From NCBI GenBank assembly GCA_035527715.1, contig DATKZY010000096.1, positions 62,001 to 126,000 on the forward strand: a DNA stretch of 64,000 nt. Reading direction: 5' to 3'. Each line of letters begins with the position of its first letter. The first letter of the stretch is position 1. Source of the DNA: DSUN01 sp035527715 (GTDB lineage: Bacteria > Planctomycetota > PUPC01 > DSUN01). The translations under genes were made by a program, and so were the position numbers. A model generated the notes under the pieces. That model had not been told where the DNA came from, did not search any database, and saw only the letters and a program-made list of their open reading frames with translations. Positions 16,144 to 24,648 of this stretch are shown in pieces.

Positions 16144-16776
16144 GTGCGAAGCATAGCGGTGGTCCTGGGCTGTCTGGTCGTGATGGCGCTCGGGTGCGGC
16201 CAGGAGGGCGGCCGGGGCGGCGCGAAGAAGCGGGGCACTGGCACGCCCCTGGCCGGGAAGAAGGCCGTCCTCATCGTCGCCCCCAAGGACTTCCGCGACG
16301 AGGAGCTGGAGGCGCCCCTGGCGCTCCTCCGGGCGAAGGGCTGCTCGGTGGCCGTCGCCTGCTCCTCGCTCGACGAGGCGGCCGGCATGCTCGGCGCGAA
16401 GGTCAAGCCCGAGGTCCTCCTGAAGGACATCGCGGCCACCGACTACGATGCCATCGTGTTCGTCGGAGGCGTGGGCGCGAGCGTCTACTTCGACGACCCG
16501 ACCGCCCACGCGCTGGCCAAGGACGCCGTGGCCGCCGGCAAGATGCTTGCCGCCATTTGCGTCGCCCCGTCCATCCTCGCCCGCGCCGGCGTGCTCCGCG
16601 ACAAGGAGGCGACCGCGTGGGACTCGCAGAAGGACGACCTGGAGAAGTGCGGCGCCCGCTGGTCCGACGGGCCCACCGCGCGCGATGGGCGGATCATCAC
16701 GGGCAACGGGCCGAAGGCCGCCAAGCGGTTCGCCGAGGCGCTCGTCGAGGCCCTCGCCGAGCCGCCCAAGCCGTGA
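16144..16776 (+). CDS. DJ-1/PfpI family protein with a lipoprotein-type signal
   Basis: The protein has 210 residues. It starts MRSIAVVLGCLVVMALGCGQ, a signal with a lipobox-like ALGC, so the protein is probably a lipoprotein. The DJ-1/PfpI core follows: KAVLIVAPKDFRDEELEAPLALL, YDAIVFVGGVGA, and the nucleophile elbow AAICVAP with the conserved Cys. Family members are glyoxalases, chaperones or amidases, usually cytoplasmic, so export is notable. The start is GTG with GAGGAG 7 nt upstream. An RseC-like gene follows 13 nt later. Confidence 0.85.
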   Translation: MRSIAVVLGCLVVMALGCGQEGGRGGAKKRGTGTPLAGKKAVLIVAPKDFRDEELEAPLALLRAKGCSVAVACSSLDEAAGMLGAKVKPEVLLKDIAATDYDAIVFVGGVGASVYFDDPTAHALAKDAVAAGKMLAAICVAPSILARAGVLRDKEATAWDSQKDDLEKCGARWSDGPTARDGRIITGNGPKAAKRFAEALVEALAEPPKP

Positions 16777-16789
16777 CGAGGGAAGGGCC

Positions 16790-17200
16790 ATGCGCGAGGA
16801 AGGCACCGTCGTGGACGTCGAGGGGCGGCTCGCGCGTGTGCGCATGAAGCCCGGAGCTCAGTGCGGCCGGTGCTGCGCCTGCTCCGCCCTGGGCGGGGGC
16901 GACCGCGAGCTGGAGGTCGAGACCGACCTCCCCCTCCTACCGGGCTCCCGTGTCCTCGTCGAGATCCCCCGGGGCAATCCCTGGCTCAGCTCGCTCCTGC
17001 TCTTCGTGCTCCCGCTGGCCGGGCTGGTTGCGGGGGTTATCGTCGGCGCGCAGTGGGGAGGGGGCGACGCCGCGCCTCTGCTTCTCGGCTTCGGCCTGCT
17101 TGTCGCGCTCTTCGCCATGGCTGCGATCATTGACAAGACCATCATCCGCAAGCGCCAGAAGCCGCCGGCCATTGTCGAGGTGCTGGGGCCCGACACGTAG
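16790..17200 (+). CDS. RseC/MucC-like (SoxR-reducing system) membrane protein
   Basis: The protein has 136 residues. An N-terminal cysteine cluster (CGRCCACS) sits in a short beta domain, followed by two membrane helices (LLLFVLPLAGLVAGVIVG and LLLGFGLLVALFAMAAII) and a basic cytoplasmic tail. This is the layout of RseC, which takes part in reducing SoxR or modulating RseB/RpoE. GGAAGGG overlaps the spacing before the ATG. The pairing with a PfpI-type lipoprotein suggests a redox or stress role at the envelope, which is inference. Confidence 0.8.
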   Translation: MREEGTVVDVEGRLARVRMKPGAQCGRCCACSALGGGDRELEVETDLPLLPGSRVLVEIPRGNPWLSSLLLFVLPLAGLVAGVIVGAQWGGGDAAPLLLGFGLLVALFAMAAIIDKTIIRKRQKPPAIVEVLGPDT

Positions 17201-17230
17201 ATGAGCGCACCCGTGCTGCCCATAGGACCC

Positions 17231-17300
17231 ATGGGACGCATGGGACATATGGGACCTGGGTGTTCTGCCCCATAGGTCCCATATGTCCCATCGGTCCCAT
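17231..17300. repeat. Large palindrome built of ATGGGAC heptads
   Basis: Arms 17231-17257 and 17274-17300 are 27 nt each and pair at 25 positions around a 16-nt loop. Each arm is a run of ATGGGAC-like heptads, and more copies lie just before the left arm. It stands 25 nt upstream of the Gfo/Idh start, inside the probable leader. Confidence 0.8.
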
Positions 17301-17324
17301 CTCAACCGCCGAAAGGAACACCCA

Positions 17325-18326
17325 ATGCCCAGGCCCAAGCGTGCGGCGCCCCCCGCCCCCGAGCGGGTCATCCGCGTCGCCTTCATCGGCGCGGGGGCGC
17401 GCGCCACGATGTCGCACTACCCCTCGATCCGCGACCTCCCGGGCGCCGAGATTTGCGCCATCGCCGAGCTGGACGCCGCGAAGCTGCGCAAGGCCGCCGA
17501 GCAGTTCGGCGTCAAGGCCATCTACACGAGCCACCGCGAGATGCTCGAGAAGGAGCGGCCCGACGTCGTCTACGCCATCATGCCGCCGCACCACCTCTAC
17601 GATGTGGCCTTCGCCGTGATGAGCGCCGGCTGCCACCTCATCATCGAGAAGCCGCCTGCCGTCGCCGCCGAGCAGACCCGCCAGATGGCCGTCCTCGCCC
17701 GGAAGAAGGGCCTCATCACCGGCGTCACCCTCCAGCGCCGCTACAGCCCCGTCGTCCGCGCGGCCAGGAAGCTCTGCGAGGAGCGCGGCCCCGTCCACTC
17801 CGCTGTCGCGACCTTCTACAAGAACACCGTCGGCGCCGGCCCCTACTACGGCGGGGCGATGGACATTCTGACCTGCGACGCGATCCACGCGGTGGACACG
17901 CTCCGCTACCTGTGCGGCGGCGAGGTGCGCAGCGTGGCGAGCGACGTGCGCCGCCTGCTGGCCGAGCACTTCACCGCCCACTACGCTCTCGTGCGCTTCG
18001 ACTCTGGCGTCACCGGCGTGCTCTTGACCAACTGGATGGCGGGCCGCCGCTTCTTCACGTTCGAGGTGCACGGCACGGGCATCTCGGTCTTCGGCGACCC
18101 CGAGGAGGGCGGCAAGGCCTACGCCGACAACCAGAAGGAGCCGCTCCGCACCCTCGACCCCTTCGACCTCGCCGCGAGCAAGGAGCCGCACCGCGCCTAC
18201 GGCGAGTACGACATGAACGCCCACTTCCTCTCCTGCGTCCGCCGCGGCGTGCAGCCCGAGACGAACCTCGATGACGCCGTGAAGACGATGGAACTCGTGG
18301 ACCGCATCTACCATTCGCAAATCTGA
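17325..18326 (+). CDS. Gfo/Idh/MocA family oxidoreductase
   Basis: The protein has 333 residues. The Rossmann motif VAFIGAGARA lies near the N-terminus, followed by the family signature IIEKPPAVAAEQTRQM with the catalytic Lys, and a C-terminal alpha/beta domain with CDAIHAVDTLRYL. These enzymes oxidise or reduce sugars and cyclitols with NAD(P). No Tat leader is seen, so this member is cytoplasmic. AAAGGA lies 7 nt before the ATG. The large heptad palindrome sits directly upstream and may influence its mRNA. Confidence 0.92.
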   Translation: MPRPKRAAPPAPERVIRVAFIGAGARATMSHYPSIRDLPGAEICAIAELDAAKLRKAAEQFGVKAIYTSHREMLEKERPDVVYAIMPPHHLYDVAFAVMSAGCHLIIEKPPAVAAEQTRQMAVLARKKGLITGVTLQRRYSPVVRAARKLCEERGPVHSAVATFYKNTVGAGPYYGGAMDILTCDAIHAVDTLRYLCGGEVRSVASDVRRLLAEHFTAHYALVRFDSGVTGVLLTNWMAGRRFFTFEVHGTGISVFGDPEEGGKAYADNQKEPLRTLDPFDLAASKEPHRAYGEYDMNAHFLSCVRRGVQPETNLDDAVKTMELVDRIYHSQI

Positions 18327-18354
18327 CGCCGGCGACAAGGCCGCCGCAGGAGCA

Positions 18355-18378
18355 CCCCCTCGGTTTGAAACGAGGGGG
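18355..18378. repeat. Hairpin whose loop carries a -35 box
   Basis: CCCCCTCG and CGAGGGGG form a perfect 8-bp stem around GTTTGAAA. It follows the Gfo/Idh stop by 28 nt, and the loop holds the TTGAAA of the ClC promoter. It has no T-run. Confidence 0.6.
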
Positions 18379-18393
18379 AGCCATGCGTAGACT
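18365..18393 (+). promoter_or_regulatory. Promoter of the ClC channel gene
   Basis: TTGAAA, a 17-bp spacer and TAGACT. The -35 box is in the loop of the hairpin at 18355-18378 and the spacer contains its right arm. Confidence 0.5.
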
Positions 18394-18473
18394 ATGGCGT
18401 GTTCTGAGGCGTGGGCGGTCCGCATGGGGCAGGCTTGCGCCGCGCGGAGGCGGGAAACCACAGGAGCGTTGCA

Positions 18474-20237
18474 GTGCCGCGGAAGTTGGTGGCCGAGGCG
18501 TGGCGCCGGCTGCGCACGCCGGGGGTGCCGTTGGGGCTCATCCTGGCCGGTGTCGTGGGCGTCGGGGCCGGGCTGGGTGCGGTGCTGTTCCGCTGGCTGA
18601 TCGCCACGTTCCAGGGGCTGTTCTTCGGGGGCGGCAGGGAACTGCTGGGGTTCCTGGGGCAGTACTACGTGATCCTGGTGCCGGCAGCGGGCGGGTTGCT
18701 GGTGGGGCTGATCGTGAACTACTTCGCCAAGGAGGCGAAGGGGCACGGGGTGCCCGAGGTGATGCTGGCCGTGGCGGCGAAGGGGGGGCGAATCCGGCCT
18801 CGGGTGGCGGCGGCCAAGATCCTGGCGTCGGCCGTCTGCATCGGAAGCGGCGGCTCGGTGGGCCGCGAGGGGCCGATCGTGCAGATCGGCTCGGCGCTCG
18901 GGTCCACCGTGGGCCAACTCCTGCGGCTGCCGACCGTGTGGCTGCGGACCCTGGTGGGCTGTGGGGCGTCGGCGGGCATCTCGGCCACGTTCAACGCGCC
19001 GCTCGGCGGCTGCTTCTTCACGATGGAGCTGCTGTTCCGGTCGTTCGCCACCAAGGGCTTCGCCTTCGTCGTCGTCAGCGCCGTCGCCGGCAACCTGGTG
19101 GCGCTGGCCTTCCTGGGCAACAGCCCGGCGTTCGTGGTCGGCAACTACGCGCTGGCCGACGCCCGCGAGATGCTGCTCTACGTGGGACTGGGCGTGCTGA
19201 CCGGGCTGGTGGGCGTGGCGTTCATCAAGACCATTCACTTCTCCGAGAACCTCTTCGAGGCCATCCGCCGCATCCCCGAGTGGGTGAAGCCGGTGATCGG
19301 CGGGCTGATCGTGGGCTGCATCGGCCTCTACTCGCCCGACCTGTTCGGCGTGGGCTACGGCAAGACGCCGTGGGTGGGCCACGCGAGCATTGACAACGTG
19401 CTGGCGGGGGAGATTCCGCTCAAGGTGCTGCTCGTCCTGGTGCTCCTGAAGCTGCTGGCGACCTCGACGACCATCGGCAGCGGGGGCAGCGGCGGGGTGT
19501 TCGCCCCGAGCCTGTTCCTCGGGGCGATGACGGGCGGCATCGTGGGACTCGCGGCGGCGCGCTTCTTCCCCGGCAGTCCTACGGGCGAGGGCGCCTATGC
19601 CCTGGTCGGCGCCGCGGCGCTCTTCGCGGGCGTCGCCAGGGCGCCCATCACCAGCGTCGTGATGATCTTCGAGCTCACACGCAACTACGCCCTCATCCTG
19701 CCCGTGATGACCACGGTCGTCGTGTGCACCGGCATCGTGCGCCTGTTGAGCCGCGAGACGATCTACACCGAGAAACTCATCCGGCGCGGCATTGACCTCC
19801 AGAAAATGGGGCGCGCCCGGCTCGTCGCCGGTGTGCGCGTGGGCGACGTGATGACGGTGGACTTCCCGACCGTGCCCGGCGCCATGAGCCTCGCGGACCT
19901 CGCCGCGAGATTCCACGACACCGGCCACCATGGCTTCCCCGTCCTCGACAGCAAAGGCAAGCTCTGCGGCGTCGTCACCCTCTCCGACCTGCGCGAGGCC
20001 GAGCAGTTGATCGGTCACGAGGCCCTGGTCGTCGCCGACATATGCTCCCGCTCCCTCCTTACGGCCTATCCCGACGAAACCGTGGGCGACGTGCTCTCCC
20101 GTGCCGCCGAGAGCAACTTCGGGCGCATCCCCATCGTGGACCCGGATGACGAGGGCAGGCTGCTCGGCGTCTTGCGGCGCACAAGCCTCGTGGAGGCCTG
20201 GCACCACGCCATCGAGCGCGGCGAGGAACTGATCTGA
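18474..20237 (+). CDS. ClC-family chloride channel/transporter with CBS domains
   Basis: The protein has 587 residues. The ClC core shows GHGVPEV (where E. coli ClC has GSGIP), GSGGSVGREGP with the gating Glu, and GSGGSGGVFAPSLFLGA for the anion path. The internal proton glutamate position (E203 of E. coli ClC) reads Leu (TMELLF), so the protein could be a channel rather than a Cl/H antiporter. The C-terminal 140 residues are two CBS domains (VGDVMTVDFPTVPGAMSLADL; GRIPIVDPDDEGRLLGVL). GTG is taken as the start, with AGGAG 7 nt upstream. Confidence 0.92.
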   Translation: MPRKLVAEAWRRLRTPGVPLGLILAGVVGVGAGLGAVLFRWLIATFQGLFFGGGRELLGFLGQYYVILVPAAGGLLVGLIVNYFAKEAKGHGVPEVMLAVAAKGGRIRPRVAAAKILASAVCIGSGGSVGREGPIVQIGSALGSTVGQLLRLPTVWLRTLVGCGASAGISATFNAPLGGCFFTMELLFRSFATKGFAFVVVSAVAGNLVALAFLGNSPAFVVGNYALADAREMLLYVGLGVLTGLVGVAFIKTIHFSENLFEAIRRIPEWVKPVIGGLIVGCIGLYSPDLFGVGYGKTPWVGHASIDNVLAGEIPLKVLLVLVLLKLLATSTTIGSGGSGGVFAPSLFLGAMTGGIVGLAAARFFPGSPTGEGAYALVGAAALFAGVARAPITSVVMIFELTRNYALILPVMTTVVVCTGIVRLLSRETIYTEKLIRRGIDLQKMGRARLVAGVRVGDVMTVDFPTVPGAMSLADLAARFHDTGHHGFPVLDSKGKLCGVVTLSDLREAEQLIGHEALVVADICSRSLLTAYPDETVGDVLSRAAESNFGRIPIVDPDDEGRLLGVLRRTSLVEAWHHAIERGEELI

Positions 20238-20263
20238 GCCGCCATCCGCCCTGGGCCAACCCC

Positions 20264-21685
20264 CTACACACTGCCGGGAGGCCGCAGGTGGGCCTGGAGG
20301 TCGGCGTCGAAGCGGCGGAAGATGTCCGTCAGGCGGGCCACGATGTCCGGATGCTCGCCCGCGACGTTCTTCGTCTCGCCGATATCAGTCAAGAGATCGA
20401 ACAGCAGCGGCGCTTTCTCCTGCGGCGCGCCCTTGGTCTGCGGTCGCCCGCCGGGCGCGACGACGTGGAGTTTCCACTTCCCCTGCCGCACGGCGGCGAG
20501 TTGGCCCTGCGCCGTGTGGTAGAAGAAGGCGTCGTAGGGCGATTTCGCCCCGGCCTCCCCTGCCAGCAGCGGCCAGATGTCCTTGCCGTCAATGATGCGG
20601 TCCTTGGGCGCCTCCGTGCCGGCGAGCCGGGCGAAGGTGGGCAGCAGGTCCATGATGGTCGCCACCTCGCGGCATTCTGCGCCCGCGGGCACTTGCCCGG
20701 GCCAGCGGACGATGCACGGCTCGCGCATGCCGCCCTCCCAGGTGGAGCCTTTCTTGCCGCGGAGCGGGCCGGCCGAGCCGGCGGCAGGGCCGTTGTCCGA
20801 GGTGTAGACCACCAGCGTCTTCTCGTCTATCCCGAGCTTCTTGAGCGCGGCGAGGATCTGCCCCACGCTCCAGTCAATGCACTCGATGACGTCGCCGAAG
20901 AGGCCCGCGCCGCTCTTGTCCTTGAACCTCTCGGAAATATGCAGCGGGTAGTGCGGCATCGTGTGCGGCAGGTAGAGGAAGAACGGCTTGTCCTTGTTCG
21001 CCGTGATGAAGCGGACGGCCTCCTCGGTGTACCGCTCGGTCAGGGTCGCCTGGTCAACGGGATACTCGATGACCTTGTCGTTGCGCATCAGCGGCACGGT
21101 GCTGCGCTTGTGCTCGCCCTTGCGGCGGACCTCGTCGCTGAGGTCCGCCGGCAGCTTCGCGTCGGGCGCGTAGTCCATGTCCGGCGGCAGCCACATGTCG
21201 TTGCTGAAGGGAATGCCGAAGTAGTAGTCGAAGCCCTGGCTGGTGGGGAGGAACTGCTTCTGGTAGCCGAGATGCCACTTGCCGATGCAGGCGGTGGCGT
21301 AGCCCTGTGGCTTGAGCGCTTCGGCGACGGTTACTTCGGAAGGGTTCAGGCCCTTGGTGGAATTGGGGAAGAGCACGTGCTGGTGCATGCCCACCCGCCG
21401 CGGGTAGCAACCCGTCATCAGCGACGAGCGGGTCGGCGTGCACACGGGGGCGGTGACGTAGAAGTCCGAGAAGCGCGTGCCCTCGGTGGCCATGCGGTCA
21501 ATGTTGGGCGTCTTGAACTTCGTGGCGCCGTAGCAGCCCAGGTCGCCATAGCCCTGGTCATCGGCATAGATGACGATGAAGCTCGGCTTCTGCGGCGGCG
21601 CGGCGGCAGCCTTTCCCCCGGCCATCAGGGCCGGCGTCAGCGCCCCCACGGTGCCGAGAAAGCGGCGGCGGGTGAGCGTCGGCAT
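20264..21685 (-). CDS. Tat-exported sulfatase (S1 family)
   Basis: The protein has 473 residues. The Tat-type leader (LTRRRFLGTVGAL) leads to the sulfatase fold: the metal site YADDQGYGDLG and the formylglycine motif Cys82-Thr-Pro-Thr-Arg86, then GKWHLG and TSDNGP. A maturase must convert Cys82 to formylglycine; none is encoded here. AAAGGAG lies 6 nt before the ATG. It would remove sulfate esters from a glycan outside the cytoplasm. The gene is convergent with the ClC gene. Confidence 0.93.
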   Translation of the reverse strand: MPTLTRRRFLGTVGALTPALMAGGKAAAAPPQKPSFIVIYADDQGYGDLGCYGATKFKTPNIDRMATEGTRFSDFYVTAPVCTPTRSSLMTGCYPRRVGMHQHVLFPNSTKGLNPSEVTVAEALKPQGYATACIGKWHLGYQKQFLPTSQGFDYYFGIPFSNDMWLPPDMDYAPDAKLPADLSDEVRRKGEHKRSTVPLMRNDKVIEYPVDQATLTERYTEEAVRFITANKDKPFFLYLPHTMPHYPLHISERFKDKSGAGLFGDVIECIDWSVGQILAALKKLGIDEKTLVVYTSDNGPAAGSAGPLRGKKGSTWEGGMREPCIVRWPGQVPAGAECREVATIMDLLPTFARLAGTEAPKDRIIDGKDIWPLLAGEAGAKSPYDAFFYHTAQGQLAAVRQGKWKLHVVAPGGRPQTKGAPQEKAPLLFDLLTDIGETKNVAGEHPDIVARLTDIFRRFDADLQAHLRPPGSV

Positions 21686-21762
21686 CTTCTGCTCCTTTCT
21701 GTTAGAGGCGCCTGCCCCCGCCGGCAAGAGCGTCCACTGCGCGCCCACGCCGCGAAGGCCAC

Positions 21763-21842
21763 GTTCGGAGTGCGGGCTTTAGCCCGTATCTTCGCGGTCG
21801 AATCGCCAATCCAAGATACGGCCTGAAGGCCGCACTCCGAAC
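21763..21842. repeat. Long palindrome with internally palindromic arms
   Basis: Arms of 30 nt (21763-21792 and 21813-21842) match at 27 positions around a 20-nt loop. Both ends read GTTCGGAGTGCGG when taken inward. The three differences keep each arm self-complementary (GGGCTTTAGCCC on the left, GGCCTGAAGGCC on the right), so the element can fold as a cross. It resembles the palindrome at 7258-7318, which carries GGCCTTTAGGC. Confidence 0.8.
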
Positions 21843-21967
21843 CGGGGACTTTCCGCAACAAGAACGAGTTGATACATCTATTCCCCTCGCAGATCAAGCC
21901 GCCCTGCGAACCGCACCGCGGCGGGATGAGAAACAGCGCGAGTGTTGTCCAACTAGGGCGGGAGCGC

Positions 21968-24277
21968 TCAGCGGCCGCGGGGCGGCAGCGCGGGCGTCGG
22001 CTCTCGGCCCAGCAGCAAGGCGTCGAGCTTCGTGCCGTCCTCGCGGCACGAGACCTCGATGAGCGCCACGCCGGCGTCGAGGCGCATCGCCGTCGCCTCG
22101 GCCGCCTTGCCCGCGCGGAACGGCGTCCACTCCCACGTCGCGTGCACGCCCGTGTGCCATTCGGCGCGCGACAGCACGTCGCGGCCCGCCTGCCGCACGC
22201 GGACGAAGAACGAATCGTCGTCGGGCGTCGCCGCCTGCACGCGGCCGAGCAGGTAGTAGTCGCCTGCCTTCGGCACGTGAACGGTCCACAGCGCCCGCGC
22301 GGTGGGGCTGCTCCCCTTGCCTCCCGGCTCGCCGGGCACCCAGAGGAACTTCCCGCCCGAGGCCGCCCCATCTCTGTCCACGCGGAACGGCGGCACGACG
22401 AATGCGGCGGATTCGGCCTCGAATGGCTCGCCCGCCCGCGCGGCGCCGCGGGCGCCCCGCTCGGCCCGCTCGAGGAGGCGTCGGTAGGTGCGAATCGGCT
22501 CGACCTGGCCCAGGATTTCGCGGCCCAGGTCGCGGCCGTTGACCATCAGCAGCGCGTTCTCACTGCCCGGCTCCCAGCCCTCGCACGCAAGGCGCTGCTC
22601 CCTTACCACGTCGGCCACGAGGCGGAGGCGGCGGCCCGCGGCGGGCACCGACACGTCCACCTGGCTCCCCTCGACCTTCGCCTCGGCGCCGGCGAAGTCG
22701 CGGCGGAACGCGGCGAACGCCGCATCGTCCAGCCCCTCGGCGGCGCGCGCCCACACGGCCACAGTGGCCCGCGCCTTGGGCGGCCCGGCCTCGTGCACGC
22801 ACGTGAGGCGCATCACGGGATGCTTCCCGCCGTCGCTCACCAGTACCACGGGCGCGCCCAACACAAACCGAATCCCGACCGCAACGTCCTCGACCCGCAG
22901 GCACACGGCGGCCCCCTCGGGCACGGGCATTTGGCCCTGCGGCTCGACCTTGGCGGGCGCATCGCCAACCCATACCTCGGCCTTCGAGGGAAGCACCACG
23001 TGCGAGAAGAGACACGTCGGCTCCGGCGCCCACCGCTTGAACGTGCCCACCCCAGGGTCGGCCGACGACAAGACCAGAGCGTCCCGCTCGTGCTGCGCGC
23101 TCATCTGGAACGGCACGAGGTGCAGCGCCTTGGCATGCCCGCCGCCGGTGAGGGCCTTTCTCTGGCCGTAGGCGTCGCCGCGGGCGTCCATCAGGAAATT
23201 CACGACCGGCATCGCCGGCCCACCGGGCAGGTTCACGACAAGCTGCTTGCCCGTCGGCTCGTAGATGGTGCCCGAGCCGATGCTGAAGCGGCGGCCGACA
23301 TAGTTCGCGGCGCGCTGCCAGGGCTCCGCGCCCCAGCGCTGGTGCACCATCCTGGGCGGCACTGTGACGATGGAGCTTCTCAGGTCGCGCGGCGGCTCCC
23401 AACGGCAAAGCTCGAGAAACGTGCCCGGCACGAAGGGTGGGTCGCTGGGGACCCAGCCCGCCACCTTCAGGTGCACGTCGAGGTAGCCGTGGCCCGTGAG
23501 GTAATCGTAGTCGCGGCTGTGCGCGCCGCCCAGGCGGAGGCCCGGCTCGAACCAGTTCGCCGCGATGTCGGTCCAGAAAAAGCGCAGCGCCGCCTCGGCC
23601 TTCTCCCGCCCCGCGGCCCGCTCCGCGAACCGGGCGATCAGCCCCAGTGAATCGAGGTCAACGCCATAATAGGTCGGGCTGACGTACTCGTGGACCCCGC
23701 AGTCCCAGGCGTGGAGCAGCCAGCGGTCGAGCATCGCGTAGCCCTCGTCGGCCAGGTCGGGGCGGCCGGTCGCCTCGCCGATGGCGATGCAGTTCCACGT
23801 CTTCATCAGGAAGATGTTCGTGTAGGTCTCGGCCACGCGATGCCGGCGGATGCCCTCGACGCTGAAGCGGATGAGGCGGTCGAGTCGCTCGACCCCTTCG
23901 GCATCGAGCCGTTTCTTGTGCCGCATCCAGACCAGGATGCCCTGCTGCATCGAGAACTCGACCGCGTTCAGGTCCTCGGGCCGCTCGGCCCGCCAGTACC
24001 AGCGGAAGTTCCCGAACGTGCGGCTCTTCTCATCCCGGTCCTGCATCTGCTCGGCGAGGCCGAGGGCCTTGGCGATTCGCTCGGGGTGCCAGCCGATGGC
24101 CGCGGCATCGAGTGCGAAGCCGAACAGCTCGCGCACGCCCATATTCGGAGGTGTCTTCTCGACCTGCGCCCATCGCCGTTCCAGGCGCGCCGCCACCTCG
24201 TCGCCCCTGTCCGCCGCCGCGGCGAGCCAGGAGACGGCGCCCAGCGCCATGCCAACGGCTCCAGCAACGCCCTTCAT
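21968..24277 (-). CDS. Exported alpha/alpha-toroid-like protein with C-terminal CBM35-like domain
   Basis: The protein has 769 residues with a signal peptide (MKGVAGAVGMALGAVSWLAAA). Residues about 25-330 are helical with Trp/Tyr-rich segments typical of (alpha/alpha)6 polysaccharide lyases and hydrolases. A beta-rich middle follows. The last 150 residues (FEAESAAFVVPP, GDYYLLGRVQAATPDDDSFF, LIEVSCREDGTKLDALLL) have the CBM35-like carbohydrate-binding pattern. I cannot name a catalytic family. GGGAAGG stands close to the ATG. The neighbouring sulfatase is on the same strand, so sulfated-glycan breakdown is plausible. Confidence 0.65.
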   Translation of the reverse strand: MKGVAGAVGMALGAVSWLAAAADRGDEVAARLERRWAQVEKTPPNMGVRELFGFALDAAAIGWHPERIAKALGLAEQMQDRDEKSRTFGNFRWYWRAERPEDLNAVEFSMQQGILVWMRHKKRLDAEGVERLDRLIRFSVEGIRRHRVAETYTNIFLMKTWNCIAIGEATGRPDLADEGYAMLDRWLLHAWDCGVHEYVSPTYYGVDLDSLGLIARFAERAAGREKAEAALRFFWTDIAANWFEPGLRLGGAHSRDYDYLTGHGYLDVHLKVAGWVPSDPPFVPGTFLELCRWEPPRDLRSSIVTVPPRMVHQRWGAEPWQRAANYVGRRFSIGSGTIYEPTGKQLVVNLPGGPAMPVVNFLMDARGDAYGQRKALTGGGHAKALHLVPFQMSAQHERDALVLSSADPGVGTFKRWAPEPTCLFSHVVLPSKAEVWVGDAPAKVEPQGQMPVPEGAAVCLRVEDVAVGIRFVLGAPVVLVSDGGKHPVMRLTCVHEAGPPKARATVAVWARAAEGLDDAAFAAFRRDFAGAEAKVEGSQVDVSVPAAGRRLRLVADVVREQRLACEGWEPGSENALLMVNGRDLGREILGQVEPIRTYRRLLERAERGARGAARAGEPFEAESAAFVVPPFRVDRDGAASGGKFLWVPGEPGGKGSSPTARALWTVHVPKAGDYYLLGRVQAATPDDDSFFVRVRQAGRDVLSRAEWHTGVHATWEWTPFRAGKAAEATAMRLDAGVALIEVSCREDGTKLDALLLGREPTPALPPRGR

Positions 24278-24406
24278 GCCTTCCCTTTGCCTCCAGCAGC
24301 CATAACACTTTGGGCCAACGGGACTTCCACCCGGCAACTGCAATCGCAAGTGCAATCGTGCCAGGCACAAGTGGTATTCTACCCATTCTGCAGCACCCAT
24401 TCCACC

Positions 24407-24450
24407 CATTCTGTATCACCACCATTCCGTCATAAGGTTGATACACAATG
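24407..24450. repeat. Palindromic element, copy 1
   Basis: CATTCTGTATCACC is followed 15 nt later by GGTTGATACACAATG, giving inverted arms of about 15 bp with a few mismatches. The same arrangement recurs 82 bp to the right. Confidence 0.75.
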
Positions 24451-24488
24451 CTGGGGAGGCGACAACGGGCGATTCTCGCCATTCTGTT

Positions 24489-24531
24489 CATTCTGTATCA
24501 CCCCGCCCCTCCCTAGGGTTGATACACAATG
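24489..24531. repeat. Palindromic element, copy 2
   Basis: It has the same CATTCTGTATCACC and GGTTGATACACAATG arms as copy 1, with a different spacer between the arms. Conserved arms around a diverged centre suggest binding sites or termini rather than a simple duplication. Confidence 0.75.
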
Positions 24532-24574
24532 GGCGCGGCTTCCCGCGTCAACGGTACCTGGTTGGCTCCCGCGC

Positions 24575-24603
24575 TTGCTGTCGGTCGCTCCGGGCGGTAG
24601 AAT
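24575..24603 (+). promoter_or_regulatory. Promoter of the UroD-like gene
   Basis: TTGCTG, a 17-bp spacer and TAGAAT, about 45 nt before the start codon. Confidence 0.55.
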
Positions 24604-24648
24604 CCTCGGCGGGAGAGTCGGGAAGCACATCGTGAGGAGTGGGCGGGC

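Larger units (their letters stand above)
24278..24648. other. Intergenic region of 371 bp between divergent genes, repeat-rich
   Basis: No gene is visible. It contains two copies of a palindromic element (24407-24450 and 24489-24531), extra CCATTC words around them, a TGCAATCG direct repeat near 24350, and the promoter of the UroD-like gene at its right end. Confidence 0.7.

Noticed and set aside
17231..17300. Riboswitch ahead of the Gfo/Idh gene
   Set aside because: The structure is a simple heptad-repeat hairpin with no conserved aptamer features.
24407..24531. CRISPR array
   Set aside because: Only two copies are present, the units are themselves palindromes with variable centres, and no cas gene is near.
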